Source of the DNA: Thermosaccharophagus gerlachensis | GTDB taxonomy: Bacteria > Armatimonadota > Fervidibacteria > Fervidibacterales > Thermosaccharophagaceae | NCBI GenBank assembly: GCA_041538025.1 | Contig: JBGOEV010000005.1 | Coordinates: 1-64,000 of the forward strand | Reading direction: 5' to 3' | DNA length: 64,000 bases | Shown here: positions 51,697 through 59,667 of the stretch, piece after piece | How positions within the stretch are numbered: the first letter of the stretch is position 1 | Layout: the number at the start of each line of letters is the position of its first letter | Translations under genes and position numbers: made by a program | The notes under the pieces: generated by a model | What the model saw: only the letters and a program-made list of their open reading frames with translations | The model's database searches: none | What the model was told of the DNA's origin: nothing

Positions 51697-53793
51697 TCAC
51701 CTTCCCAGCGAGAATGGCAAAATCCACTTGACTATGAAAGCCTTACGGAGCTTTGATGCCCCCGGGTCTCCGAGGATGAGGTATAACTCTTCACCGTTCT
51801 CGCGCTTTATGCGAAACAAGATTGCAAAATTGTTCACCGAATAATCACCACCCCTGTGGAAGTAGCGCAAGCTAAGCCACTTATCACGGCTAAGTATGCG
51901 GGTCAAGCCAAGCTCTATTGAGCTAACCGTCAACTTCGTTCCTCCCACAGGTTCATGCCTTCGTTGTGACCATTCGCAGAAGGCATTCCAACTGCCATCT
52001 GGTTTTGTCCAACCCAGTGTGAGCGAGTGCATCCGATAATGGCTATCAAATGCCTTTCCAAGCGCGTAACTTACTTCTAATCGTAGTGGTCTATTGCCTC
52101 CAAACGAAAGCCAGCAGTTGAGCGAATGGTCATCAAAAGGTTGCTCCCGTATGTGGTATTCGGCATGTCTGCTCCTGTTGTAACTAATGCTAACCCCTGT
52201 TTGGTCTTTGAGGGTGATGCGCAATCCCATAGCGTAAGAGCGGTTAAAAAAGGAACCAGAGAATGTCTCACCGAAGCTATAGCGAGCCCATAAACTACCA
52301 CCACGGTAGAAACTGCTTTGCTTTGGGATGAAGTTTCTACTCACATGGAATGACCATCGCTTGAAATCCTTTCTTGGCACATACCCTAATGGAGGACTAA
52401 AGTGCGGTGAGGCGAAGGAATATTCGCACGATGCTGACCAGAACCTGTCATAATAGTGAAGCCTGAACTCGCCTGCGTTTCCATCACCCAAATTGTTTCC
52501 TGAGGAATGGCTTGCGTAGCTACATGAGAATGAGAACCGTCCATCATTACCAAATCGGATTCTGCCACCAACTCCAATGCTATGGCTGTGATTGCCCTTC
52601 CTGAGCGCGCCGACATAGCCAAACGAAAGCCTTGTCATAGGATTTGGGGTGCTTCTGATGTTCAAGGCAATGTTGTGCTCGTTTTCTTTCAAGCCGTGCG
52701 TAGTGAGTAAGCCAATTGAAGTTCCCTTTAAAACGCTTGTTAGTTTAATCCCCATGTCAAACCTCTTTATGCGCCTTGAGTAAAAAAGCTCTGGAGATAC
52801 CTCATCAAAGAACTCACTCGCCTGAACGAAGAACTCCCTTTTGTCTGGCAGGAGTTGTTCTACGTAGGAAACATCAATGCTCTCAAACGCTTCTTCAGCT
52901 TCGCTGAAGTCGGGCTTGAGAACAAACCTTAGCGATGTGTTCGTGTGCATCATCCATTCGCCGTTCAAGCCATACATGCTCGTCGTGCTGCCCTCCTCAT
53001 GATCATACTTTGTGGTGGCGAAGAACTTGGTTTGCAGTTGGAGATCGTTTGAGGTGCTTTTGCCAGTTGGTGGAATGGGCATGCCAACGAGGTGAGGCAT
53101 GTAGCGTTCATCAAACGGTCTATCTGGATGGAAAGCCCATGCACAAAGCTCTTGTGTTTCGCTTATGTAGCGCCAGAAGTTTATGCCCCACGAACTAACT
53201 TTTGGGTCGTGGGTGAGCGTTGAGAGTGGTATCAGTATTTCAGCAACCCATTCGTTGTCCGAGACTGTTACAGCTGCTTCCCATTGCCCATCCCATCGCT
53301 TGTTACCAAACCTGCTATCTGCCTTAGCCCCACGTGCGTTTACAGTGAAGTCAAATGTGCGTTCATGGGTGTGCATCGTATCCAAAGAGACGGTGACTCG
53401 TTCGTCACGCTCCATATTAGCGTCATATCTTGTCTCGTAGGCATGCAATTTAGCTCTGCTCCCAATAGCACATATGAAAGCAAAGCAAAGTGCGTCTTTT
53501 GTTGCGAGGGCGAGAGTCTTTGTCTCCTTTGAAGCTGGCTCACCACGGTATGGGAAGACTTGTCTGTAGTTACTTGCGCAAGCTGCTATTGCCCAAACTG
53601 CTTCATCAATTCTCCCATCAATCTTTGGTGCTTCATCCACGATGTGGATGACAAATTCGTATCGTTCGTTTGTGCCGTCAACAGTAAATGGTGGGCGTTC
53701 ATGTGCCCTGCACGAAAACAAATGCAGAAAGAGAAACAAGAAGCAGAGGATCAAGGCTTTTACCCTTACAGCACAATCATCATCCTCTGCCAT
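51697..53793 (-). CDS. DUF5916-type outer-membrane protein with CBM9-like domain
   Basis: The 698-residue protein has a signal peptide (about residues 12-30) and then a domain that opens with PKIDGRIDEAVWAIA, the start of CBM9/DOMON-like folds in DUF5916 proteins, and includes VTVSLDTMHTHERTFDFTVNARG. From about residue 270 it is an alternating beta barrel with many aromatic girdle residues (for example RFSFSCSYASHSSG and LRYFHRGGDYSVN), ending in ILPFSLGR. It should be an outer-membrane barrel with a periplasmic cap; function unknown, possibly uptake. The start ATG 53793 has GGAGATG upstream. It lies 68 bases after cstA and directly before the M20 peptidase. Confidence 0.82.
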   Translation of the reverse strand: MAEDDDCAVRVKALILCFLFLFLHLFSCRAHERPPFTVDGTNERYEFVIHIVDEAPKIDGRIDEAVWAIAACASNYRQVFPYRGEPASKETKTLALATKDALCFAFICAIGSRAKLHAYETRYDANMERDERVTVSLDTMHTHERTFDFTVNARGAKADSRFGNKRWDGQWEAAVTVSDNEWVAEILIPLSTLTHDPKVSSWGINFWRYISETQELCAWAFHPDRPFDERYMPHLVGMPIPPTGKSTSNDLQLQTKFFATTKYDHEEGSTTSMYGLNGEWMMHTNTSLRFVLKPDFSEAEEAFESIDVSYVEQLLPDKREFFVQASEFFDEVSPELFYSRRIKRFDMGIKLTSVLKGTSIGLLTTHGLKENEHNIALNIRSTPNPMTRLSFGYVGALRKGNHSHSIGVGGRIRFGNDGRFSFSCSYASHSSGNNLGDGNAGEFRLHYYDRFWSASCEYSFASPHFSPPLGYVPRKDFKRWSFHVSRNFIPKQSSFYRGGSLWARYSFGETFSGSFFNRSYAMGLRITLKDQTGVSISYNRSRHAEYHIREQPFDDHSLNCWLSFGGNRPLRLEVSYALGKAFDSHYRMHSLTLGWTKPDGSWNAFCEWSQRRHEPVGGTKLTVSSIELGLTRILSRDKWLSLRYFHRGGDYSVNNFAILFRIKRENGEELYLILGDPGASKLRKAFIVKWILPFSLGR

Positions 53794-53861
53794 GAAACAT
53801 CATCTCCGATGGCGTGGTAGAGTTAGCGATGGCTTTCAATGTGATTGGACGAGTTCACTTG

Positions 53862-55550
53862 CTAATTTGTTGTGGCTTTTGAAGACCTAATTGGTATGAT
53901 GGAGAGCGTAGCCTCAATGAGCAACCATGCTGCCAAAAGTAGCAGGCATACATCAACAGTGAACAACACCAAGTTGCCTTCCTTGAGGAAGCTGATAAGG
54001 TTGATCAGGAGCGAGCTTATTGTAACGACACACATAAAGAGCATCGGGATAAGTGTGAATAAAGTTTGTCTGCCAAGCTGGCGTAAGTATAGCGTTACAG
54101 TCAACAACGCGAGCGCAGCCAACAGTTGGTTTGAAGCACCGAACAACTGCCATAGTAAGAGCCCGACTGGCTTTCCATCAACTCGTAACAACGCAAAGAA
54201 ACCAATCATCAAAACTGCAACAAGGCTTGAAACATAGCGATTTGCGAAGAGAGTTAATTTGAGGCTTGTCGCCAGTTCCTCTACATTGTATCTGAGCAAC
54301 CTCGTAGCAGTATCAAGCGTTGTCAATGAGAAACTTACAGCCACCGTCGCTATCAGCACCTTCCCCACTTCTTTTGGAAGACCTATGTGAGCTAAAACAT
54401 TTATCGCACCAGCAATAAAGTTCAGCAAGCCCAAATTGCCAGCTTGTTTATGTGATGGGTAGTGTTTAACCCATTCGCTATATGCGCCAAAGCCAGCAGT
54501 GCATGCTATAAGCACAAGGACTGCCAGCATGCCCTCAGTTAACATACCACCGTATGCGATTGGGACTGCGTGAGTCTCCTTATCAAGTTGCTTTGCTGTT
54601 GTTCCAGATGAGACAAGCGAATGGAAGCCAGAGACAGCCCCACAGGCAACAGTAATGAAAAGCAATGGGAAGATTGGTTTTGGATCTGGCAGGTTGTGGT
54701 TTAGAGTTGGTGCAACTACTTGAGGTCGCCATATGACAACCCCAATGAGCATAAGCGCCATGCCAAGATAAAGCATGTATGAGTTCAAGTAATCTCTTGG
54801 CTGTAAGAGCAACCACACTGGTAAGATAGATGCAACGTATGCGTATGCGAGCAAGGTATAGCTCCATATCTCCTGCGTCATAGTGAGCCCGAAGATTTTG
54901 GTTATCGGAATATATATCCCAGCAACCACACATAGCATCATGAGTATAAAGCCAACACATGTGAGTATCGTCAAGTTGAGGTTGTAAATGTAGCGCAGGG
55001 TTCCAAAGAGCAATGCTAACAGGATAAGCGATGCGCTTGGGAAAACAGCCTCTGGGACCGACCACTCACCTGGTGGAGCTGGCGCAAAAAGCTTTGATAT
55101 TTGCAGAACGAAGACACCCATCGCAAGAGAGAGTGCAAAGATAATGAAAGCGAGGAAGAGGATACGAGCCCTTCTACCCATAACTTGCATCGCTATATCG
55201 CCTATTGAGAGCGCCTTGTTCCTCACAGAAGTTACAAGGACCGACATGTCGTGCACGGCGCCAACGAATATTGTCCCGAAGACTATCCAAAGGAGAGCAG
55301 GCAACCATCCCCAAACCGCTGCTATTGCAGGTCCTATAATCGGACCGAGACCGGCGATGGATGCGAAGTGGTGCCCAAACAATATAAGGGGATGTGTAGG
55401 GACATAATCAATCCCATCGCTCAACTCGTGTGCGGGTGTCTTTGCTTCCCTGTCAAGTGCAAAAAGGTATCTCCCAAGGAAACGCCCATACAAAACATAT
55501 GCACTCACAAACGCAATCCCACTGCACGCTGCGATAATGAAAGCGTTCAT
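53862..55550 (-). CDS. cstA: Carbon starvation protein CstA-type transporter
   Basis: The 562-residue integral membrane protein has about 15 hydrophobic helices. CstA markers are present: DYVPTHPLILFGHHFASIAGLGPIIGP near residue 48-74 (given here in part), WIVFGTIFVGAVHDM near 88, and LVSSGTTAKQLDKETHA near 312. Known relatives carry pyruvate or peptides into the cell. Peptide uptake would fit the secreted M20 peptidase and the outer-membrane barrel that follow on the same strand. The ATG at 55550 has no strong ribosome site in the first 15 bases (AAAAAGG). It is preceded by nagB on the same strand, 52 bases away. Confidence 0.92.
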   Translation of the reverse strand: MNAFIIAACSGIAFVSAYVLYGRFLGRYLFALDREAKTPAHELSDGIDYVPTHPLILFGHHFASIAGLGPIIGPAIAAVWGWLPALLWIVFGTIFVGAVHDMSVLVTSVRNKALSIGDIAMQVMGRRARILFLAFIIFALSLAMGVFVLQISKLFAPAPPGEWSVPEAVFPSASLILLALLFGTLRYIYNLNLTILTCVGFILMMLCVVAGIYIPITKIFGLTMTQEIWSYTLLAYAYVASILPVWLLLQPRDYLNSYMLYLGMALMLIGVVIWRPQVVAPTLNHNLPDPKPIFPLLFITVACGAVSGFHSLVSSGTTAKQLDKETHAVPIAYGGMLTEGMLAVLVLIACTAGFGAYSEWVKHYPSHKQAGNLGLLNFIAGAINVLAHIGLPKEVGKVLIATVAVSFSLTTLDTATRLLRYNVEELATSLKLTLFANRYVSSLVAVLMIGFFALLRVDGKPVGLLLWQLFGASNQLLAALALLTVTLYLRQLGRQTLFTLIPMLFMCVVTISSLLINLISFLKEGNLVLFTVDVCLLLLAAWLLIEATLSIIPIRSSKATTN

Positions 55551-55602
55551 CCTTTTTCACTTCTAAAGCCTTAAAGTGGTTTGGAAGGAAGTCGTTTGCG
55601 CT

Positions 55603-56391
55603 TCAGCTTTTGCGAGCCTTCAGCTCTGAGAGCAGTTTCCTACAATGCTCATAGTAGTCGCGTCTCTTCAGCTTTGATGCAGCGCCTTCGTCCAAGATGA
55701 ACGTAACATCAGGATGAAGCTGGAGCGCTGACGCTGGGCACATCGTCGTTATTGGACCTTCAATTGCAGCTGCAACTGCATCCGCTTTACCTTCCCCGGT
55801 TGCAAGGAGGACTATTTTCTTAGCTTCAAGTATTGTTCCAATACCCATTGTCAGGGCGTATCTTGGCACATCCTCTTCGCGCTCAAAGAAACGGGAGTTC
55901 GCTTTTATCGTTTCAGCTGTCAGGACGATTAACCGTGTGCGTGATGCAAAGGATGACCCTGGTTCGTTAAAAGCTATGTGACCATTATGACCTATACCGA
56001 GTATCTGGAGGTCAATCCCACCAGCTCGCTTTATCTGCTCTTCATACCAACGGCAATGCTCCTCTGGATCTGGAGCAAGCCCATATGGGACATGTGTGTT
56101 TGCTTTGTTGATGTTGATGTGGTTGAATAGCTTCGTATCCATGTAGTAACGGTAGCTTTGCTCATGCCTCGGATCAATCGGGTAATACTCATCAAGGTTG
56201 AATGTGATGACTTGAGAGAAATCAAGTCCTTCCTCTTTGTGCATGCGCACAAGTTCAGCATAGCATGGTTCTGGTGTTGAGCCAGTGGCTAAGCCGAGGA
56301 CTGCATTCGGCTTACGCCTTATTAGGTCAGCTATCATGCGCGCTGCTTCCTTACCAACTGCTTCAGCATCCTGCAGGACAATGACCTCCAT
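55603..56391 (-). CDS. nagB: Glucosamine-6-phosphate deaminase
   Basis: NagB converts glucosamine-6-phosphate to fructose-6-phosphate and ammonia (EC 3.5.99.6). The 262-residue protein has LGLATGSTPEPCY near residue 33, FNLDEYYPID near 65 with the general base Asp, GIGHNGHIAFNEPGSS near 128 with the catalytic Asp/His/Glu, and the closing ALQLHPDVTFILDEGA. ATG 56391 is preferred over the GTG at 56400, which touches its AAGGGGG ribosome site. nagA and transport genes are missing, so amino-sugar use may be served by genes elsewhere. DUF1844 gene lies upstream by 23 bases. Confidence 0.95.
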   Translation of the reverse strand: MEVIVLQDAEAVGKEAARMIADLIRRKPNAVLGLATGSTPEPCYAELVRMHKEEGLDFSQVITFNLDEYYPIDPRHEQSYRYYMDTKLFNHININKANTHVPYGLAPDPEEHCRWYEEQIKRAGGIDLQILGIGHNGHIAFNEPGSSFASRTRLIVLTAETIKANSRFFEREEDVPRYALTMGIGTILEAKKIVLLATGEGKADAVAAAIEGPITTMCPASALQLHPDVTFILDEGAASKLKRRDYYEHCRKLLSELKARKS

Positions 56392-56414
56392 CTTATCCAC
56401 CCCCTTGGCAGGTT

Positions 56415-56819
56415 TTACTGGTTTGAAGAGGTATCACTCTTAACCTTGTTTAGTTGCTCAACGAAGTTGATACGGAGCGTCGTTAGCATCTGGCGCATTT
56501 GGTCATACTCTCGTTGTTGTAGTCTTGGTTTGATATGCTCAAGCAATATTGTGAGTGTGTCTATCGCGAAACGAGCTTCATCAAAGTTTTGTTCAACCTT
56601 TCCAGTGAGGGGGTTTGCAATCAAGCCCATCTTCTGCCATGCATAATCAATCAATAAGCTCATCGTGAAGTTTACTACTCGCATCACATTGAGGTCACGT
56701 AATGGGAGGGCAACAACTGGTTCACCTTGCCTTTCATCCTTTCCTTCAACCTCGCATTTTTGCTCTTCTAAATTCATCTCGTTCTTTTTCACATCACCCT
56801 CTGCTCCTTGAGCACTCAT
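56415..56819 (-). CDS. DUF1844 domain protein
   Basis: The 134-residue protein has an acidic N-terminus of about 50 residues and then the DUF1844 block: RDLNVMRVVNFTMSLLIDYAWQKMGL, PLTGKVEQNFDEARFAIDTLTILLEH and LTTLRINFVEQ at its end (parts given). This small helical family is common in Acidobacteria, Planctomycetes and relatives, with unknown function. ATG 56819 has AGGAGGG 6 bases upstream, while the open frame extends back to 56867. The initiator tRNA lies just upstream on the same strand. Confidence 0.85.
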   Translation of the reverse strand: MSAQGAEGDVKKNEMNLEEQKCEVEGKDERQGEPVVALPLRDLNVMRVVNFTMSLLIDYAWQKMGLIANPLTGKVEQNFDEARFAIDTLTILLEHIKPRLQQREYDQMRQMLTTLRINFVEQLNKVKSDTSSNQ

Positions 56820-56877
56820 GACTACCCTCCTACTGTTCGTGTGTTTCGTGGAGAGCTTACCATTCAAAAAGAAAAGG

Positions 56878-56951
56878 TAGCGGGGGCCGGATTTGAACCG
56901 GCGACCTCTGGGTTATGAGCCCAGCGAGCTACCTGACTGCTCCACCCCGCG
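56878..56951 (-). tRNA. Initiator tRNA-fMet (CAT)
   Basis: The minus strand gives a 74-base cloverleaf with anticodon CAT. The anticodon stem ends in three G-C pairs (GGG and CCC), which mark an initiator. The acceptor stem is CGCGGGG paired with CCCCGC; base 1 is C and base 72 is U, so the 1-72 pair is open, as required of initiators (usually C-A). The T-loop is GTTCAAATC. CCA is not encoded. The sequence is close to the E. coli fMet gene. It lies 26 bases after tRNA-Gln and before DUF1844. Confidence 0.97.
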
Positions 56952-56977
56952 CCCTTGTTTTGCGTAAGGTGAATCAC

Positions 56978-57052
56978 TGGCTGGGGAGGGAGGATTCGAA
57001 CCCCCGATCTCTGGGTCCAGAGCCCAGCGTCTTGCCACTCGACCACTCCCCA
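56978..57052 (-). tRNA. tRNA-Gln (CTG)
   Basis: The minus strand gives a cloverleaf with acceptor TGGGGAG paired with CTCCCCA, G73, and an encoded CCA at 56978-56980. The anticodon loop CTCTGGA, on a CTGGG/CCCAG stem, gives anticodon CTG, read as Gln for CAG. U1 and G73 are glutamine features in E. coli. First gene of a minus-strand tRNA pair behind a TATAAT at 57071-57076. Confidence 0.97.
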
Positions 57053-57070
57053 GCAAGTTCCAATGAATAC

Positions 57071-57076
57071 ATTATA
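57071..57076 (-). promoter_or_regulatory. -10 box for the tRNA pair
   Basis: The minus strand reads TATAAT 18 bases before the first base of tRNA-Gln. It is preceded by GCGCGC, and no good -35 hexamer is seen. Position and match make it the likely promoter of tRNA-Gln and tRNA-fMet, perhaps also of DUF1844 and nagB. Confidence 0.55.
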
Positions 57077-57217
57077 GCGCGCTTTAACGCATGCGAGATT
57101 AGCAACCAATGCACAACCTATGCCTTTAGGCTTTCCCTAAGGATGCTTTAGATGTTTTTGCTTCATAATGGTGAATGGAACACAGCCGTATAGGGTGTTG
57201 CTTTTACAACGATGCAT

Positions 57218-57249
57218 TTAGATGGTGAAGCGATTAGATGGTGAAGCGA
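57218..57249 (+). repeat. Tandem duplication of a 16-base unit before relA/spoT
   Basis: Two exact copies of TTAGATGGTGAAGCGA lie head to tail directly before the ATG at 57251. Each copy contains a GGTGAAG ribosome-like element and an out-of-frame ATG. Confidence 0.9.
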
Positions 57250-57250
57250 T

Positions 57251-59515
57251 ATGGAATTCACAACTTCGTCCAACGGCGATGCTTTAACATCCGAAAGAGT
57301 AGAGCAGTCTGGATGCTGCGTTTTGTCGTTATCTGCTACTGGGCGTTTCGCTGAAGGGGCGCAAGAACGGTTGAATCAACTTTGTCAGCTCGTCATTGCC
57401 TCGCATAACGATGCCAACATTGAGCTTATCTCTAAAGCCTACTGGTTTGCTGAGGATGCACACTATGGCGCAACGCGTCTAACTGGTGAACCGTTCATCA
57501 CGCATCCTTGGAATGTTGCCCTAATAGTTGCTGAGCTTGGAATGGATGAAGAAACAATAGCTGCAGCTCTCCTGCATGATTGCGTTGAAGATTCTGGCGT
57601 CAGCATTGAGGAGTTAAGACAGAAGTTTGGTGTTAGCGTTGCGAGCCTTGTTGACGGTGTAACCAAACTGAAGCACCTTTCGTTCCTCCCACCGAGAGAG
57701 CAACAAGCTGAGAACATGCGCAAGATGCTACTTGCTATGGCGAAGGATGTGCGAGTGGTAATAATAAAGCTCGCAGACAGGCTTCATAATTTGAAAACCA
57801 TTGAGCCACTCCCAAGCGAAAAGAAACTGGAAACCGCAAAGGAGACACTACAAGTGTTTGCACCTCTCGCACACAGACTTGGCATATGGAGGCTTAAATG
57901 GCAGCTTGAAGATTTGGCGTTCAGGCACATAGACCCTCAGGCATATTCTGAGATAAGCGCCAAAGTCCAGAAAACAAGAGCACAACGCGAAAGCTTCGTT
58001 GAGAGCGCCAGCAGGTTGCTAAAGCAACGCCTCGAGGAAGAGGGTATAAAAGCTGAGGTTCAAGGAAGAGCAAAACACCTCTATTCAATCTACACGAAGA
58101 TGCAGCGTGAAGGCGTTGACTTTGAGCATATCTATGATTTGTATGGGCTAAGGGTGATCGTGAACACAGTAAGTGAGTGTTATGCAGCGCTCGGAGTTGT
58201 TCACAGCTTATGGAGACCAATACCGGGGATGGTCAGTGATTATATCTCACATCCGAAAGCAAACAGGTATCGCTCACTCCATACAAAAGTTATCGGACCC
58301 GATGGGCAGCCACTTGAGGTGCAGATAAGGACGTGGGAGATGCACATTGAAGCCGAATATGGAATTGCAGCACATTGGAAATACAAAGAGGGGCGCGAAA
58401 GGGATACGGAACTTGATAAAGCACTGCGTTGGATAAGGGAGCAGATGCTTTCCTTGCATTCAGAATCTCACTCACCAAAGGAGTTTTTGGAATCGGTTGT
58501 TGCCGATATATTTAAAGACCAAGTTTTCGTCTTCACACCGAAAGGCGATGTGATTGAGCTCCCAGTTGGCTCTACACCTGTGGATTTCGCCTATCGTATA
58601 CACACCGACATCGGGCACAGGTGTGTTGGTGCAAGGGTCAATGGCAAGCTTGTCCCGCTTGATTATCAGCTCAACAACGGTGACATAGTCGAGATCATCA
58701 CATCGAAGCATTCAAAAGGACCAAGCCCACATTGGCTTAGGTTCGTGCGCACATCACACGCCAAAAACCGCATAAGGCGTTTCCTCAAAATGCAAGCGTT
58801 TGAGGAGAATGTTCAGCGTGGTAGGGAACTCCTCACGCAAGCCGCAAAGAGAAAAGGAGTCTCCGAAGGGATGTTAAGCGAGGAGCAATTACAAAGTGTG
58901 GCAAAGATTTTCCAGTGCGAGAGTGTAGATCAACTCCTCGCTGCAATAGGCTATGGTGATATTTCACCTGAAGCTGTGTTGCTAAGGCTTACGCCAACAC
59001 AACCTCAGCACAAGGAGATAAGAGCAAAAAGAAAGCATTTGCCTCAAGGGCGTATGAAACTCATGATCACACTCAAAGATGGCGCCGAGATTGAAGCGCC
59101 CATACGCTTATCGAAGTGCTGTCGCCCAATACCGGGAGATGCTATCTGTGGATACATAACCCGTGGAAAAGGTATAGCAGTCCATAGAACATGTTGTCGC
59201 AACTTGAGCTATCTTAGGTCAAGCGAACCGGAGAGGGTAGTGGAGCTTGAATGGCAGTTGACTGCTGAGGGCATATTCCAGACCGAGTTGTTGGTTGAGG
59301 CGATAGACAGAGTCGGGCTTTTAAGCGACCTTGCTGGGATAATAAGTGAGCTTGGAATAAACATAGCCTCGTGCAATGTTGAGACTATACCGAAGTTCCA
59401 ACTTGCGAGGGTGAGATTCGTCATTGATGTTACAGGACCTGAGGCGCTCCACAAGGTTGTTGAAGCGCTAAGAAAGCATCCTGATGTTACTTCTATCGTC
59501 AGAGTCACACGATAA
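57251..59515 (+). CDS. RelA/SpoT-type (p)ppGpp synthetase/hydrolase
   Basis: The 754-residue protein controls the stringent response. The HD hydrolase domain has HDCVED at residue 109 and the earlier FITHPWNVA, so hydrolysis is probably active. The synthetase domain at about 265-385 has KHLYSIYTKM, DLYGLRVIVN, PKANRYRSLHT and EVQIRTWEMH. A TGS domain follows near 425-485 (VFVFTPKGDVIELP), then a conserved-cysteine region (SKCCRPIPGD, HRTCCRN), and an ACT domain at about 680-754. Both activities are likely, as in bifunctional Rel/SpoT. The start ATG 57251 follows a duplicated GGTGAAGCG unit. It is divergent from the tRNA genes. Confidence 0.96.
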   Translation: MEFTTSSNGDALTSERVEQSGCCVLSLSATGRFAEGAQERLNQLCQLVIASHNDANIELISKAYWFAEDAHYGATRLTGEPFITHPWNVALIVAELGMDEETIAAALLHDCVEDSGVSIEELRQKFGVSVASLVDGVTKLKHLSFLPPREQQAENMRKMLLAMAKDVRVVIIKLADRLHNLKTIEPLPSEKKLETAKETLQVFAPLAHRLGIWRLKWQLEDLAFRHIDPQAYSEISAKVQKTRAQRESFVESASRLLKQRLEEEGIKAEVQGRAKHLYSIYTKMQREGVDFEHIYDLYGLRVIVNTVSECYAALGVVHSLWRPIPGMVSDYISHPKANRYRSLHTKVIGPDGQPLEVQIRTWEMHIEAEYGIAAHWKYKEGRERDTELDKALRWIREQMLSLHSESHSPKEFLESVVADIFKDQVFVFTPKGDVIELPVGSTPVDFAYRIHTDIGHRCVGARVNGKLVPLDYQLNNGDIVEIITSKHSKGPSPHWLRFVRTSHAKNRIRRFLKMQAFEENVQRGRELLTQAAKRKGVSEGMLSEEQLQSVAKIFQCESVDQLLAAIGYGDISPEAVLLRLTPTQPQHKEIRAKRKHLPQGRMKLMITLKDGAEIEAPIRLSKCCRPIPGDAICGYITRGKGIAVHRTCCRNLSYLRSSEPERVVELEWQLTAEGIFQTELLVEAIDRVGLLSDLAGIISELGINIASCNVETIPKFQLARVRFVIDVTGPEALHKVVEALRKHPDVTSIVRVTR

Positions 59516-59667
59516 AACATTGGCTTTGAATTTACCATTCCGCCTCACAGGTTTGATGGCGGTGGCTATTCAACCCATGACTTCTTTCGTTTCTGTGTTA
59601 CACTTGAGATTGCGCTTTGCATGTGAGTGGTGGATTGCATTTCACTTTGGATATGCAGGTGATGAAT

